Below are positions 25,639 through 34,736 of a stretch of 64,000 nt of DNA, one piece after another. How positions within the stretch are numbered: position 1 is the stretch's first letter; the number at the start of each line of letters is the position of its first letter. Location: the NCBI GenBank assembly GCA_041394725.1, contig JAWKHR010000034.1:6147-70146 (forward strand). The letters run 5' to 3'. The notes beneath the pieces were generated by a model. That model saw only the letters and a program-made list of their open reading frames with translations. It was not told the DNA's origin and did not search any database. Origin of the DNA: JAWKHR01 sp041394725 (GTDB lineage: Bacteria > Acidobacteriota > Vicinamibacteria > Vicinamibacterales > SCN-69-37). The translations under genes were made by a program, and so were the position numbers.

Positions 25639-26214
25639 TCACCGGCAGCCCCGGTCCGGACGATCCTCGGCGAGCCATGCGCCGGCGTCACGCTCGAACC
25701 ACGCCAGCGGACCGGCCGCGGCGTAGGCCGGGTGCGTGAACGAGCGCTCGCCGCGCCGCTCGAGGCCGACCTTCTCCAGCACGCGCAGCGACGCGGCGTT
25801 GCCGAGGCTCGCCATCCCGCCGATCCGCGCCAGCCCGAGGTCGCGGAATCCGTGGCGCAGCACCGCGACCGCCACCTCCGTCGCCACGCCGCGCCCCCAC
25901 GCGGACCGGACGAGGCCGTAGCCGATCTGGATCTCGGCCTCGCCCTGGATGTGGTTGAGCAGGTGGAACCCCAGCGCGTCGCCCGTGTGGCGATCGAGCG
26001 TCAGCCACACGCCGAGGCCGGGATGCGCGTCGTAGTAATCGAGGACGCGGGTCTGGAAGAGCTCGTCGGCCTGGTCGGCCGTGCGTACGCCGCCGAGGTG
26101 CCGGGTCAGCACCTCGTCGGCGTAGTAGGCGCGGTACCAGTCGCGGTCACCGGGCGTGAACCGCCGCAGGACGCACCGCGGCGTCTCGAGCCAGCCTCGG
26201 TCGGCCCGGCGCAC
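25639..26214 (-). CDS. GNAT-family N-acetyltransferase (RimJ/RimL-like)
   Basis: 191 residues, cytoplasmic. LETPRCVLRRFTPGD at the N-terminus, IQIGYGLVRSAWGRGVATEVAVA near 95-115 (acetyl-CoA pyrophosphate loop, R-x-x-G-x-G/A-type) and SLRVLEKVGLERRG near 145-160 are the usual RimJ/RimL signatures. The acceptor is unknown. GTG start at 26214. It converges with the kinase gene almost without a gap and lies directly downstream of the damaged ankyrin gene. Confidence 0.88.
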   Translation of the reverse strand: MRRADRGWLETPRCVLRRFTPGDRDWYRAYYADEVLTRHLGGVRTADQADELFQTRVLDYYDAHPGLGVWLTLDRHTGDALGFHLLNHIQGEAEIQIGYGLVRSAWGRGVATEVAVAVLRHGFRDLGLARIGGMASLGNAASLRVLEKVGLERRGERSFTHPAYAAAGPLAWFERDAGAWLAEDRPDRGCR

Positions 26215-26217
26215 CGC

Positions 26218-28223
26218 CTACTTGCAGGCCTGGCAGTTGTGGTTGTTGATCGCGCCCATGCCCTCGAGGAGCTTGATCGTCTCCGGGAACGGCTGGGTGC
26301 GCTGCTCGGGGCTGTTGGCCATGTCGACGGTGGTCTGTCCGGACCGGGCCACGGCCATCACGTCGGCGCCCTTCGAGACGAGGTACTTGATCATCTCGTT
26401 GTCGCCGCGGGCGGCCGCATGGTGGAGCGCGGTGTAGCCGTCGGCGTCACGGATGTTCACGTCCACGCCGAGCTCCTCGATGAAGTACTTCGCGGCGGGC
26501 ATCCAGCCCTCGGGCACGTGGCGGTGCTGCTGGGCCACGCGCGACGTCCCGTAGCCGACGCCGCTCGCGGCGTGGAACGGCGGCACGTGCGGACCGCCCG
26601 CGGGCACCGGGGGCAGCCCGGACGGGTCGTTCGGGCGCGCGCGCCCGCCGATCTGCATGGTCGGGATGTTCGGGTCGGCGCCGTAGCGGACGAGGAGGCG
26701 CATGGCCTCCACGTCGAGCGCGTAGGCCGCGCGCCAGAACGGCGTCGCGCCCTGGAACTCGACGCCCATGCGGCCGGCGTTGTAGGCCGCGTACCAGATG
26801 TGGGTGTTGGTGCGGGCGTTGGGGTCGGCGCCGGCCTTGAGCAGCGCCTCCATGAGGTCGAGGTACGAGGTCGCATGGCCCTGCTGCTGGCCCGCGGTCG
26901 GCTGCGGGTACCAGGTCCGGAGCCGCCCACTCGCGCTGTTGAGCCGCCGCGAACAGCGGCGCCGCGCTGTCGTCGCTCGCGAGGTTCGGGTTCGCGCCCC
27001 GATCGAGCATGGCCTTCGCGAGGTCGAAGTTGCCGTTGATGACCGCGACGAAAGAATCGACAACGTGATATACAACGTCGCCGGCCGAGGGCCGGTTGAT
27101 GTCCATGCCGGCGTCGAGGAGCATCAGCGCGGCGCGCGTAGCGGTAGCCGTTCGCGCGCCGGCGTAGTGGAGCGCGGTGAAGCCGCCCTGTTTGCCGATC
27201 TGCTCGGTCGTCGGCATTCGCGCGCCGCGCCCGAGGCGGTTCACCGCGCTGCCCCGGCTGCCGAAGCCGCCGGGCTTCCGTCTGGCTTCTCTTGCCACCG
27301 CCACGCCCGGGCTTCGCCAGTCCTGGCGTCCGGCACGACCGGCGCCGCCGGCCCGGCCGAACCGCGGCCGCGCCGACCGCTCCTCGCCGCCCGCCGGCGC
27401 ATCGCGCCCGCGATGCCTGGCCGCCGGCGCTGCCCGAGGCGCGTCCGGGCTTCGATGGTGGCCGATGCGGCGGAACCGCGCCGCCTGGCGCGACGCGTTG
27501 TCGTCGGTCGTGAGCCGCTTCACGTAGTCCACGACGTCGGTGGTCGCGGCGACGTTCGCGCCCCGGGCGATGAGCAGGCGCATGGCCTCGACGCGCCGTC
27601 GCGCGAGGCGGCGAAGGCGCCGCCTGCAGACCTTGTCATCACGCGCTCGATCTCGGCGCCGTGGTCGAGCAGCGCACCGATGGCCTCGGGGTTGCCGGCC
27701 TCGGCACCGCCAGGTGGATCGGCTCGACCCCCGGTGTCGGCGTGAACGTCGCCGCCGACGGCGCTGCCGGCCTCGAGTGGCAACGGTCCTTCGCGACGGC
27801 CGCGTTCTGCCCGCGCGAGGCGGCCAGGTGGAGCGGCGAAGCGGCCGAGGCGCGCGCTGACGTCGGTGGTCCGCACCTCGGCGACGAGGAGCACGCGGAC
27901 ATCAGGTCGGCGTCCCTGCTGAGGGCGGCCTCCAGTGCAGCGCCGTCATCCCGTCGCCCTGCGCCGCGTTGACGTCGGCGCCGTCACGAGCAGCGTGCGG
28001 ACCGTGGCCGTGTCGCCATTTCGGCGTTCGGCGGCATCGGCGACCAAAGGGACCCGATCTGGCATCGCGACGACTGGCGAATTCGATCGCACAGCGGCCG
28101 GACCCGCGGTCCGGATCGCGCGCGACGCCGCGGCCGGGCGACCTCGCGGGGCGGCCTCGACGACGACGAGCATCAGGGACAGGCCGCCCACCAAGGCGGT
28201 CAGGTGAAGCCGTGTGCGTGCAT
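26218..28223 (-). pseudogene. ankyrin-repeat protein, broken by several frameshifts
   Basis: Ankyrin repeats can be read over about 2 kb but only by changing frame at least four times (near 28205, 27950, 27600 and 26930). The intact C-terminal part (26218 to about 26920) has AALLKAGADPNARTN, LLVRYGADPNIPT, DGYTALHHAAARGDNEMI and a Cys-rich end (NHNCQACK). An earlier piece has GGFTALHYAGARTATATRA. The 5' end, ATG near 28223 after GAGGCGAC, encodes a signal peptide once one base is restored. Ankyrin genes often follow DUF1592/DUF1552 genes in this group. The single-base nature of the breaks leaves open sequencing error instead of decay. Confidence 0.7.
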
Positions 28224-28352
28224 GTGTCGCCTCTTCACTCCGTTCCGACGTTCCTGGCCCTCGCGCCGCGCGTCAGGCGCCGGCCGGGGCCGCACCGTGA
28301 ACGAGAAATCGCCGGTGCTGTCGCCGAAGCCTCGAACGCCTTCGGTGGCACG

Positions 28353-29690
28353 TCAACCCGGAGCTTGCATCAGGCTCCGCCTTCGCACGTTCGCCATCGG
28401 CGTCCCGTCCTCGGCGTGCAGGTGCACGCCGCCCTCGAGGATGCCGTTGCCGTGACCGAGCAGGATGAGCGGGCAGCCGCGGTGGTTGTGGTTGTTGCCG
28501 TTGGCCATCGGCGAGCCGTAGACGACGACCGTCTTCTCGAGCAGGTTCGCGTCGCCCTCGGTCGTCTGCTGGAGCTTCTCGAGGAAGTACGGCAGCAGCG
28601 AGACGTGGTACTTGTTGATTTCGGCGAACTCGCGGATCTTCGCCTCGGTCGCGCCGTGGTGCGACGCGTTGTGGAACCCGGCGTCGATGCCGCTGCCCGG
28701 GTAGACGCGGCCCGATCCGTCGCGGCCCATCTTGAACGAGAACACGCGGGTCGTGTCCGACGTGAAGGCGAGCACCTGCAGGTCGAACATCAGCTTCACG
28801 TGCTCGTCGTACGAATCGGGCACGCCGGCCGGGGCGCCCGGCAGCTCGCGGTCCTCCCCGCTCGTGTTACGCGCCTCGACCTTGGCGATGCGCTGCTCGA
28901 TCTCGCGGATGTTGTCCGCGTACTGGTCGAGCCGCTGGCGGTCGCTCGCGCCGAGCTCGCGGCGCAGCGAGGTCATCTGCTCGAGCATCATGTCGAGGAT
29001 GCTGCGGTCGGTCGCCCGGCGCTGGGCGCGCTGCTCGGCCGTGCCGCCCGCGCCGAACAGCTGCTCGAAGACCATGCGCGGGTCGCGCACCATCGGCAGC
29101 GGCTTGGTGGGCGCGGCCCAGCTGATCGTGTCGGTGTAGACGCAGGCGTAGCCGTAGGCGCAGCCGCCCGACTGGTCGACCGGCTCGATCGAGAGCTGCA
29201 TCGACGGGATGGGCGTGTCCTGGCCGAACTTCTGGACGTAGAGCTGGTCCATCGACGTGCCGACGTGGACGTCCGATCCCTCGGTCAGCTTCGGGCGGCA
29301 GTGCGTGTACATCACCGCGCTCGACCGGAAGTGGTCGCCGCCGACCTCGGCCGGCGCGAAGGCCTCGGCCATCCGGGTGTCGGTGTTGCTGACGATGGTC
29401 AGGTGGTCGCGGAAGCGATCGAGCGGCTGGAGGCTCGTCGGCGAGAGGTCGAAGTCACGCCCGACCCTGGCCGGATTCCAGAGGTTGAGGTTCAGGCCGA
29501 CTTCGCTGCAGCCGGCCGCGCCGTGCACCTGCTCGATGCACACGAGGCGGGTCTTCTCACCGGCCCTCGCGGCGCCCTTCGCGAACACGGTGCGCACCGG
29601 CACCATCGCGTCGAACAGGGGCAGCGCAATCGTCGCCCCGAGGCCCCGCAGCGCCGTGCGCCGCGACATGTGCTTTCCGGTCAGATACAT
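28353..29690 (-). CDS. DUF1552 protein, C-terminus frameshifted
   Basis: 445 residues from the ATG at 29690 (GGAG nine bases before). A twin-arginine-type signal (SRRTALRGLGATIALPLFDA) marks export. The body matches DUF1552: FDLSPTSLQPLDRFRDHLTIVSNTD, GGDHFRSSAVMYTH, SSAYG-like segments and VVVYGSPMANGNNHNHRGCPLILLG. The annotated frame ends abnormally (RRRSLMQAPG). In another frame just downstream (about 28310-28345) the family's usual ending FGDSTGDFSF is readable, so one or two bases are missing near 28350-28370. It follows the DUF1592 gene by 52 bp in the same operon. Confidence 0.8.
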   Translation of the reverse strand: MYLTGKHMSRRTALRGLGATIALPLFDAMVPVRTVFAKGAARAGEKTRLVCIEQVHGAAGCSEVGLNLNLWNPARVGRDFDLSPTSLQPLDRFRDHLTIVSNTDTRMAEAFAPAEVGGDHFRSSAVMYTHCRPKLTEGSDVHVGTSMDQLYVQKFGQDTPIPSMQLSIEPVDQSGGCAYGYACVYTDTISWAAPTKPLPMVRDPRMVFEQLFGAGGTAEQRAQRRATDRSILDMMLEQMTSLRRELGASDRQRLDQYADNIREIEQRIAKVEARNTSGEDRELPGAPAGVPDSYDEHVKLMFDLQVLAFTSDTTRVFSFKMGRDGSGRVYPGSGIDAGFHNASHHGATEAKIREFAEINKYHVSLLPYFLEKLQQTTEGDANLLEKTVVVYGSPMANGNNHNHRGCPLILLGHGNGILEGGVHLHAEDGTPMANVRRRSLMQAPG

Positions 29691-29742
29691 CGCCAGCTCC
29701 TTCGTCCGGGCCGCCCGGCCCGGCACACCGTCCGTCGTTGCC

Positions 29743-32214
29743 CTACCGATTCCGTCCCGCGTCCTTGCTGCCGTCCATCGCCACGTCGGCCCGCGCCGTC
29801 TGGAAGGCCGCGCTCCGCACGACGCCCAGGATGATCGACGACATCCGGTTCTCGTGCTGCGCCGCGTCGCGGACGATCTGCCGGATGGCCGGCATGTCGT
29901 AGTACTCGACCCGCCGGCCGAGCGCGTAGGCCATCATCACCTCGGTGAAGTGCGTGATGATGACGTCCGACCGCGCCATCAGCGCCTGGCGCAGGTCCGC
30001 GATGCCGTTGAGCTTCGTCCCGTCGTAGAGCTCCCCCGACGAGTCGACCGGGACGCCGCGGTCCTTGATCCTGAACGCGCCCGTCACGTCGAAGTTGTCG
30101 AGCGACAACCCGATCGGGTCGATCACGTTGTGGCACGAGCTGCACACCGGGCTCGCCCGGTGCTTGGCCATCTGCTCGGCCACCGAGAGGAAGCGCCCGT
30201 CGCTCGAGTCGCCGGTCTGCTCGAGCACCGGGACGTTCGGCGGCGGCGGGGGCGGCGGGCTGCCGAGCAGCACCTCCATCACCCACTTGCCGCGCATGAC
30301 CGGCGACGTCCGGTTGCCGTGCGAGGTCAGCGTCAGGATGCTGCCCTGTCCCAGCAGCCCGCGGCGATGGTCGTCCGGGTACTTGACCATCTGGAAGTCG
30401 GGCCCGCTCACGCCGGGGATGCCGTAGTGCCGCGCGAGGCGCTCGTTGACGAACGTGTAGTCGGCCGTCAGGAGCTCCGTCACCGGCCGGTCGGCCCGCA
30501 CCATGTGATCGAAGAGCAGCTCGGTCTCGCGGTACATCGCCTCGGCGAGCGTCTCGTCGTAGTAGGGGAACGACAGCGCGTCGGGCTCGATCTTGTGCAG
30601 GTCCTGGAGCCGCAGCCACTGCGCCGCGAACCGCGACGAGAGCGCCCAGGCCTTCGGGTCGGCCAGCATCCGCCGGACCTGCGCCTCGTAGACGTCGGGC
30701 TTCGAGAGCTCGCCGCGCTCGGCCAGGCCGATCAGCGTGTCGTCGGGAATCGATCCCCACAGGAAGAACGACAGCCGGGACGCCAGGTCGACGTCGGCGA
30801 TCCGGTAGACCTGCCCGCCCGTGAGGCCCGCCGGCGCCTCCTCGACGCGGAAGAGGAAGTGCAGGCTGGCGAGCATCGCCTGGAGCGCGGTGCGGATGCC
30901 GCCCTCGAAGCCGCCGGTCTTCGCGCCCTGCGCGTAGAACGGCATCAGCTCCTCGAGGTCGCCCGCCGCGAGCGGCCGCCGGTAGGCCTCGCTGGCCAGC
31001 CGGCCGATGATCGACTTCGCGCACGGCTCGGCCTCGGCCGGCGCCGTCGGCCGGCACGAGAAGATCCGGCGCCGCGTCGGGTTGTCCGACACGCCGCTCG
31101 TCTCGAATGGCCCGACGATGGCCAGGTTGCGGAGGTGCGGCAGCGTGGTCACGCCGTAGCCGACGCCGATCTGCGTGTCGGCCAGCGTGTGGTCGATCGG
31201 CCGGATGAGGTCGGGCTCCACGCCCTCGAACTCCTGGAGGAACGTCGCCGCGACCTTGTGCGGCCCGGCGCGGACGTCGAGCGGCTCGGTCGACACGGTC
31301 AGGCCGTCGGGATCCGACTCGGAAATCCACCGGTCCACCTTCACGAGCGCGACGCGCGCGCCGTCGATCGAGACCTCCATCTGGATGTCGCCGATCGTGC
31401 GACCGAAGAGCGCCCCGGTCGGCTCGCCGTGGAGCAGCATCTTGAAGGTGTACTTGCCGTCGGCCGGGAAGTTGTGCGTGACGACCGTGCCGCCGCGAGT
31501 CCCGAACGGCGCGCCCTCGAGGTGGTCCTTCTGCGACTCGGTGCGCGGGACGTCGTAGGTCGTCGAGCTCGGATCCGCCTCCGGGTCACCCACCGCGAGG
31601 CGGCTCACGTAGGACGCCGCGCGCATGTAGCCCTGCATGACGGTGGCCGACGGCATCTGCACGTCGGCGATGTTGTCGAAGTTGGCGCTGATCGTGTCGG
31701 GCGGGAGGAAGTTGCTGACGTCGATGTCGAGGCCGAACATCGCGCGGATGGCCGAGGCGTACTCCGCGCGGTTCAGCCGCTGGAACGACCGGCGCCCCGG
31801 GTTCGGGTGCGCCGAGGCCGCCGCGTCGAGCGTGGTCTCGAGCGCGGTGACGAGGTTCATGCGCGTCGCCTGATCGGGCTTGCGGGCGTCGCGCGGCGGC
31901 ATCATGCCGGTCCGCAGCTTGCGGATCATCTTCTCCGCCAGCTCGGGCTTCTCGGTGGCCTTGGCCACGTCGAACCCGGAGAGCGACAGCCCGCCGCGCT
32001 CCATCATGTCGTTGTGACAGGTGACGCAGTACTCGCGGATCGTGTCGTTCTGCGCCTGGAGGGACTCTGGCGACAGGCCCGCATGCGAGGCGGCGGCCGC
32101 CGGCGAGGCGAAGCGGGGGGACGCCGCCAGGGGAGCGCCCAGCAGACCGGCGCGCACCATCACCACGGAGCCCAGAAGCCCCGTAACCAGCACAGGAATA
32201 AAAAGTTTCCGCAT
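29743..32214 (-). CDS. DUF1592-family multi-domain protein with two haem-c-type motifs
   Basis: 823 residues. Signal peptide 1-30. A CVTCH site near residue 62 and a CSSCH site near 692 are haem-c attachment motifs. Between them lie the DUF1587, DUF1595, DUF1592 and DUF1588 segments in standard order (e.g. FQRLNRAEYASAIRAMFGLD, AYRRPLAAGDLEELMPFY, ASRLSFFLWGSIPDD), and DUF1585 is at the end. These exported proteins, common in Planctomycetes and Acidobacteria, are linked to polymer use but lack a proven reaction. ATG at 32214; a good sigma-70 promoter lies just upstream, and the DUF1552 gene follows. Confidence 0.88.
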   Translation of the reverse strand: MRKLFIPVLVTGLLGSVVMVRAGLLGAPLAASPRFASPAAAASHAGLSPESLQAQNDTIREYCVTCHNDMMERGGLSLSGFDVAKATEKPELAEKMIRKLRTGMMPPRDARKPDQATRMNLVTALETTLDAAASAHPNPGRRSFQRLNRAEYASAIRAMFGLDIDVSNFLPPDTISANFDNIADVQMPSATVMQGYMRAASYVSRLAVGDPEADPSSTTYDVPRTESQKDHLEGAPFGTRGGTVVTHNFPADGKYTFKMLLHGEPTGALFGRTIGDIQMEVSIDGARVALVKVDRWISESDPDGLTVSTEPLDVRAGPHKVAATFLQEFEGVEPDLIRPIDHTLADTQIGVGYGVTTLPHLRNLAIVGPFETSGVSDNPTRRRIFSCRPTAPAEAEPCAKSIIGRLASEAYRRPLAAGDLEELMPFYAQGAKTGGFEGGIRTALQAMLASLHFLFRVEEAPAGLTGGQVYRIADVDLASRLSFFLWGSIPDDTLIGLAERGELSKPDVYEAQVRRMLADPKAWALSSRFAAQWLRLQDLHKIEPDALSFPYYDETLAEAMYRETELLFDHMVRADRPVTELLTADYTFVNERLARHYGIPGVSGPDFQMVKYPDDHRRGLLGQGSILTLTSHGNRTSPVMRGKWVMEVLLGSPPPPPPPNVPVLEQTGDSSDGRFLSVAEQMAKHRASPVCSSCHNVIDPIGLSLDNFDVTGAFRIKDRGVPVDSSGELYDGTKLNGIADLRQALMARSDVIITHFTEVMMAYALGRRVEYYDMPAIRQIVRDAAQHENRMSSIILGVVRSAAFQTARADVAMDGSKDAGRNR

Positions 32215-32229
32215 AGGGCCCAGCGTCAA

Positions 32230-32258
32230 AGACTACACCCGGGGTCCACTTTTGTCAG
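32230..32258 (-). promoter_or_regulatory. sigma-70-type promoter of the DUF1592-DUF1552-ankyrin operon
   Basis: On the minus strand the -35 CTGACA (32253-32258) and -10 TAGTCT (32230-32235) are separated by exactly 17 bp, 15 bases upstream of the ATG at 32214. Confidence 0.6.
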
Positions 32259-32353
32259 TACCCCCGGGTTCGAGAGGCGATATATCGCCACGCGAGGCAT
32301 GCCAGCGGCCTCAGAGGACACCGGCCAGGGAGCCTTTCGCGGCGCGATGCGGG

Positions 32354-32362
32354 TGTTACGAT
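32354..32362 (+). promoter_or_regulatory. extended -10 promoter for the CBM9/DUF5916 gene
   Basis: TGTTACGAT fits the extended -10 form (TG, one base, TACGAT), 21 bases before the ATG at 32384. It is divergent from the DUF1592 promoter across a 169-bp gap. Confidence 0.45.
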
Positions 32363-32383
32363 ACGCGCCGGCTGTTCGTTTCC

Positions 32384-34690
32384 ATGACGTCCATCCGGGC
32401 CTTCGTGTTGTGTTCGATCGTCGGAGCGCAGCTGTGGATGGCGCCGGCGGCCCAGGCCCGGCAGGCGGGAACACGCCAGGGCGATCCCGCCCGGGCCCCG
32501 GCGGACGGCATGCCAGCCGGCCCCGTCGTCACCGACATCAACACGATCGATCACGAGACCTTCCGGGCGGTGGCGGCACGCCTGCCCGACGGCCGGGCGC
32601 CGACGATCGATGGACGCCTCGACGAGGACGTCTGGGCGCTGGCGCCGGCGCAGGGCCGGTTCATTCAGCGCGAGCCCGCCTTCGGGTGGGCGTCCACCGA
32701 GCGGACCGAGTTCCGCATCCTCTACGACGACCGGACCCTGTACTTCGGCATCTGGGCCTTCGACTCCGACCCTGACGGCATCATCGCGACCGAGCTCAAG
32801 CGAGACTCCGGCCTCCGCAAGGGCGATCAGATCAAGATCACGCTCGATACCTTCCACGATCACCGCAACGCGTTCTACTTCAGCACCAACCCGCTCGGCG
32901 CGCTCAAGGACGCCAACTCGGTCGAGGAGGGGCGGACGATCAACTACGACTGGAACGCCGTCTGGGAGAACCGCACGAGCCGGGACGACCGCGGCTGGTA
33001 CGTCGAGATCGCGATCCCGCTCAGCCAGCTGCGCTTCCGCGGCGGGCCGGGTGAAACCGTCTGGGGTCTGAACGTCTGCCGGATCATCGTCCGCAAGAAC
33101 GAGGAGACCTACTGGGTCCCGTACCCGCGCGAGTGGCAGGCCCTCGGCTTCGCGCGCATGTCGGGCGCGGGCATCCTGACCGGGCTGCGCGACCTGCGCC
33201 CGCGCCGGCGCGTGGAAATCGTGCCGTTCCTCGCCCCGTCGGTCGCGCGCGACTACGACCTGGGCACGCCCGTGGACCGGACGGCCGGCTACGGGGTGGA
33301 CCTCAAGCTGGGCCTGACGTCCACGCTCAATGCCGACGTCACCTACAAGACGGATTTCGCCCAGGTCGAGGCCGACCAGGAGGTGGTCAACCTCTCCAGG
33401 TTCAGCCTGTTCTTTCCGGAGAAGCGGCAGTTCTTCACGGAGGGCGCGGGCATCTTCGACTACGGCCGCGCGACCGGTGGCCTGACGGGCCCGGGCCTGC
33501 TGCCGCTCTTCTACAGCCGGCGCATCGGTCTCGACGCCGGCGGCGAGGTCCCGATCCTCGCGGGCGGCCGCGTGACCGGCCAGGCGGGCGGGTTCACCGT
33601 CGGCGCGATGAACATCGAGACGGAGGCGACGACGCTCGGGGTGGGCGACGCGGCGGTGGACGTCCCGCGTGCCAACTACAGCGTGGTGCGCCTCAAGCGC
33701 GGCGTCTTCGGGAACTCGTCCATCGGCGGCATCGTCCTGAACCGGACGGGTGGCCGCGGCGCCGCGTTCAACCGGGCGGTCGGCGTCGACGGGACCTTCA
33801 CGCTGAGTCCGGCGCTGGACCTGTCGGTGCTCGCGGCGAAGACGTTCTCGCCCGGGACCGGCGGACGCGACTGGGCCGGCGCGGTGAACGCCAACTGGCG
33901 GACCGACCGCTTCGACACCTCGGCCACCTATCTCGACATCGCCGAGCGCTTCGACGCCGAGATGGGCTTCATTCCGCGCACCGACATCCGCAACGGCCGG
34001 GTGCAGGCAGCCTGGACCCCGCGGCCCCGCTGGAAGGGCATCCGCCAGCTCCGCCTCAACGCCGACGCGACCTACTACGAGAACCACGCCGGACGCGTCG
34101 AATCGCGCAGCCAGGGTTACGACTTCACCGTGAACGCGAGCGACAGTTCGACGGTGCAGCTGAGTCTGGATCGATCGTACGACTTCCTGCCGTTCGACTG
34201 GGCGACGGCCGGCGGCGTGATTCCGAGCGCCGGCTACACGTGGCGGACGCTGCGCGCGACGTTCACGTCGAACCAGGCCAGGCGGGTGTACGGATCGGTG
34301 ACGACCGAGACCGGCGGCTACTACGACGGCGACCGGGCCACCTGGCGGACGAGCCTCAACGTCATCCCGCGCGACACCCTGCTCGTCGAGACGAGCTACA
34401 CGCGCAACCGGATCACGCTGCCGGTGACCGGCGCCTACGTCACGAACGTGCTCAGCACCCGCGTGAGCTACTCGTTCTCGCCGGACCTGTTCGTGAAGAG
34501 CTTCGTCCAGGTCAACGACGCGAGCCGGACGGCGAGCCTGAACCTGCTCCTCTGGTACATCTACCGGCCGGGCAGCGACCTCTACGTCGTCTACAATCAG
34601 GGCTGGGAGACGGACCTGCCGGGCCCGCGCGACGTTCGCGTGCGAGGCCGGTCGCTCGCCGTCAAGATGACCTGGTGGTGGTCCCGCTAG
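32384..34690 (+). CDS. carbohydrate-binding family 9 / DUF5916 outer-membrane protein
   Basis: 768 residues. Signal peptide 1-25. A CBM9-like domain (about 65-230) starts with PTIDGRLDEDVWALAPAQGRFIQREP and includes RILYDDRTLYFGIWAFDSDP. The rest is DUF5916, with EKRQFFTEGAGIFDYGR near 348 and alternating amphipathic strands to the end (YLVYNQGWETDL-type end), typical of an outer-membrane beta-barrel. The ligand is probably a glycan or other exopolymer, by family. The next gene follows 46 bp downstream with the same orientation. Confidence 0.85.
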   Translation: MTSIRAFVLCSIVGAQLWMAPAAQARQAGTRQGDPARAPADGMPAGPVVTDINTIDHETFRAVAARLPDGRAPTIDGRLDEDVWALAPAQGRFIQREPAFGWASTERTEFRILYDDRTLYFGIWAFDSDPDGIIATELKRDSGLRKGDQIKITLDTFHDHRNAFYFSTNPLGALKDANSVEEGRTINYDWNAVWENRTSRDDRGWYVEIAIPLSQLRFRGGPGETVWGLNVCRIIVRKNEETYWVPYPREWQALGFARMSGAGILTGLRDLRPRRRVEIVPFLAPSVARDYDLGTPVDRTAGYGVDLKLGLTSTLNADVTYKTDFAQVEADQEVVNLSRFSLFFPEKRQFFTEGAGIFDYGRATGGLTGPGLLPLFYSRRIGLDAGGEVPILAGGRVTGQAGGFTVGAMNIETEATTLGVGDAAVDVPRANYSVVRLKRGVFGNSSIGGIVLNRTGGRGAAFNRAVGVDGTFTLSPALDLSVLAAKTFSPGTGGRDWAGAVNANWRTDRFDTSATYLDIAERFDAEMGFIPRTDIRNGRVQAAWTPRPRWKGIRQLRLNADATYYENHAGRVESRSQGYDFTVNASDSSTVQLSLDRSYDFLPFDWATAGGVIPSAGYTWRTLRATFTSNQARRVYGSVTTETGGYYDGDRATWRTSLNVIPRDTLLVETSYTRNRITLPVTGAYVTNVLSTRVSYSFSPDLFVKSFVQVNDASRTASLNLLLWYIYRPGSDLYVVYNQGWETDLPGPRDVRVRGRSLAVKMTWWWSR

Positions 34691-34736
34691 CCGCGCGGTC
34701 CGGCAACGGCCCCACGGCAGCGGTCCTGGAGGGCTC

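Noticed and set aside
29257..32775. Plus-strand ORF of about 1170 codons opposite DUF1552/DUF1592
   Set aside because: Antisense shadow. The minus-strand proteins match known families along their length and have a promoter.
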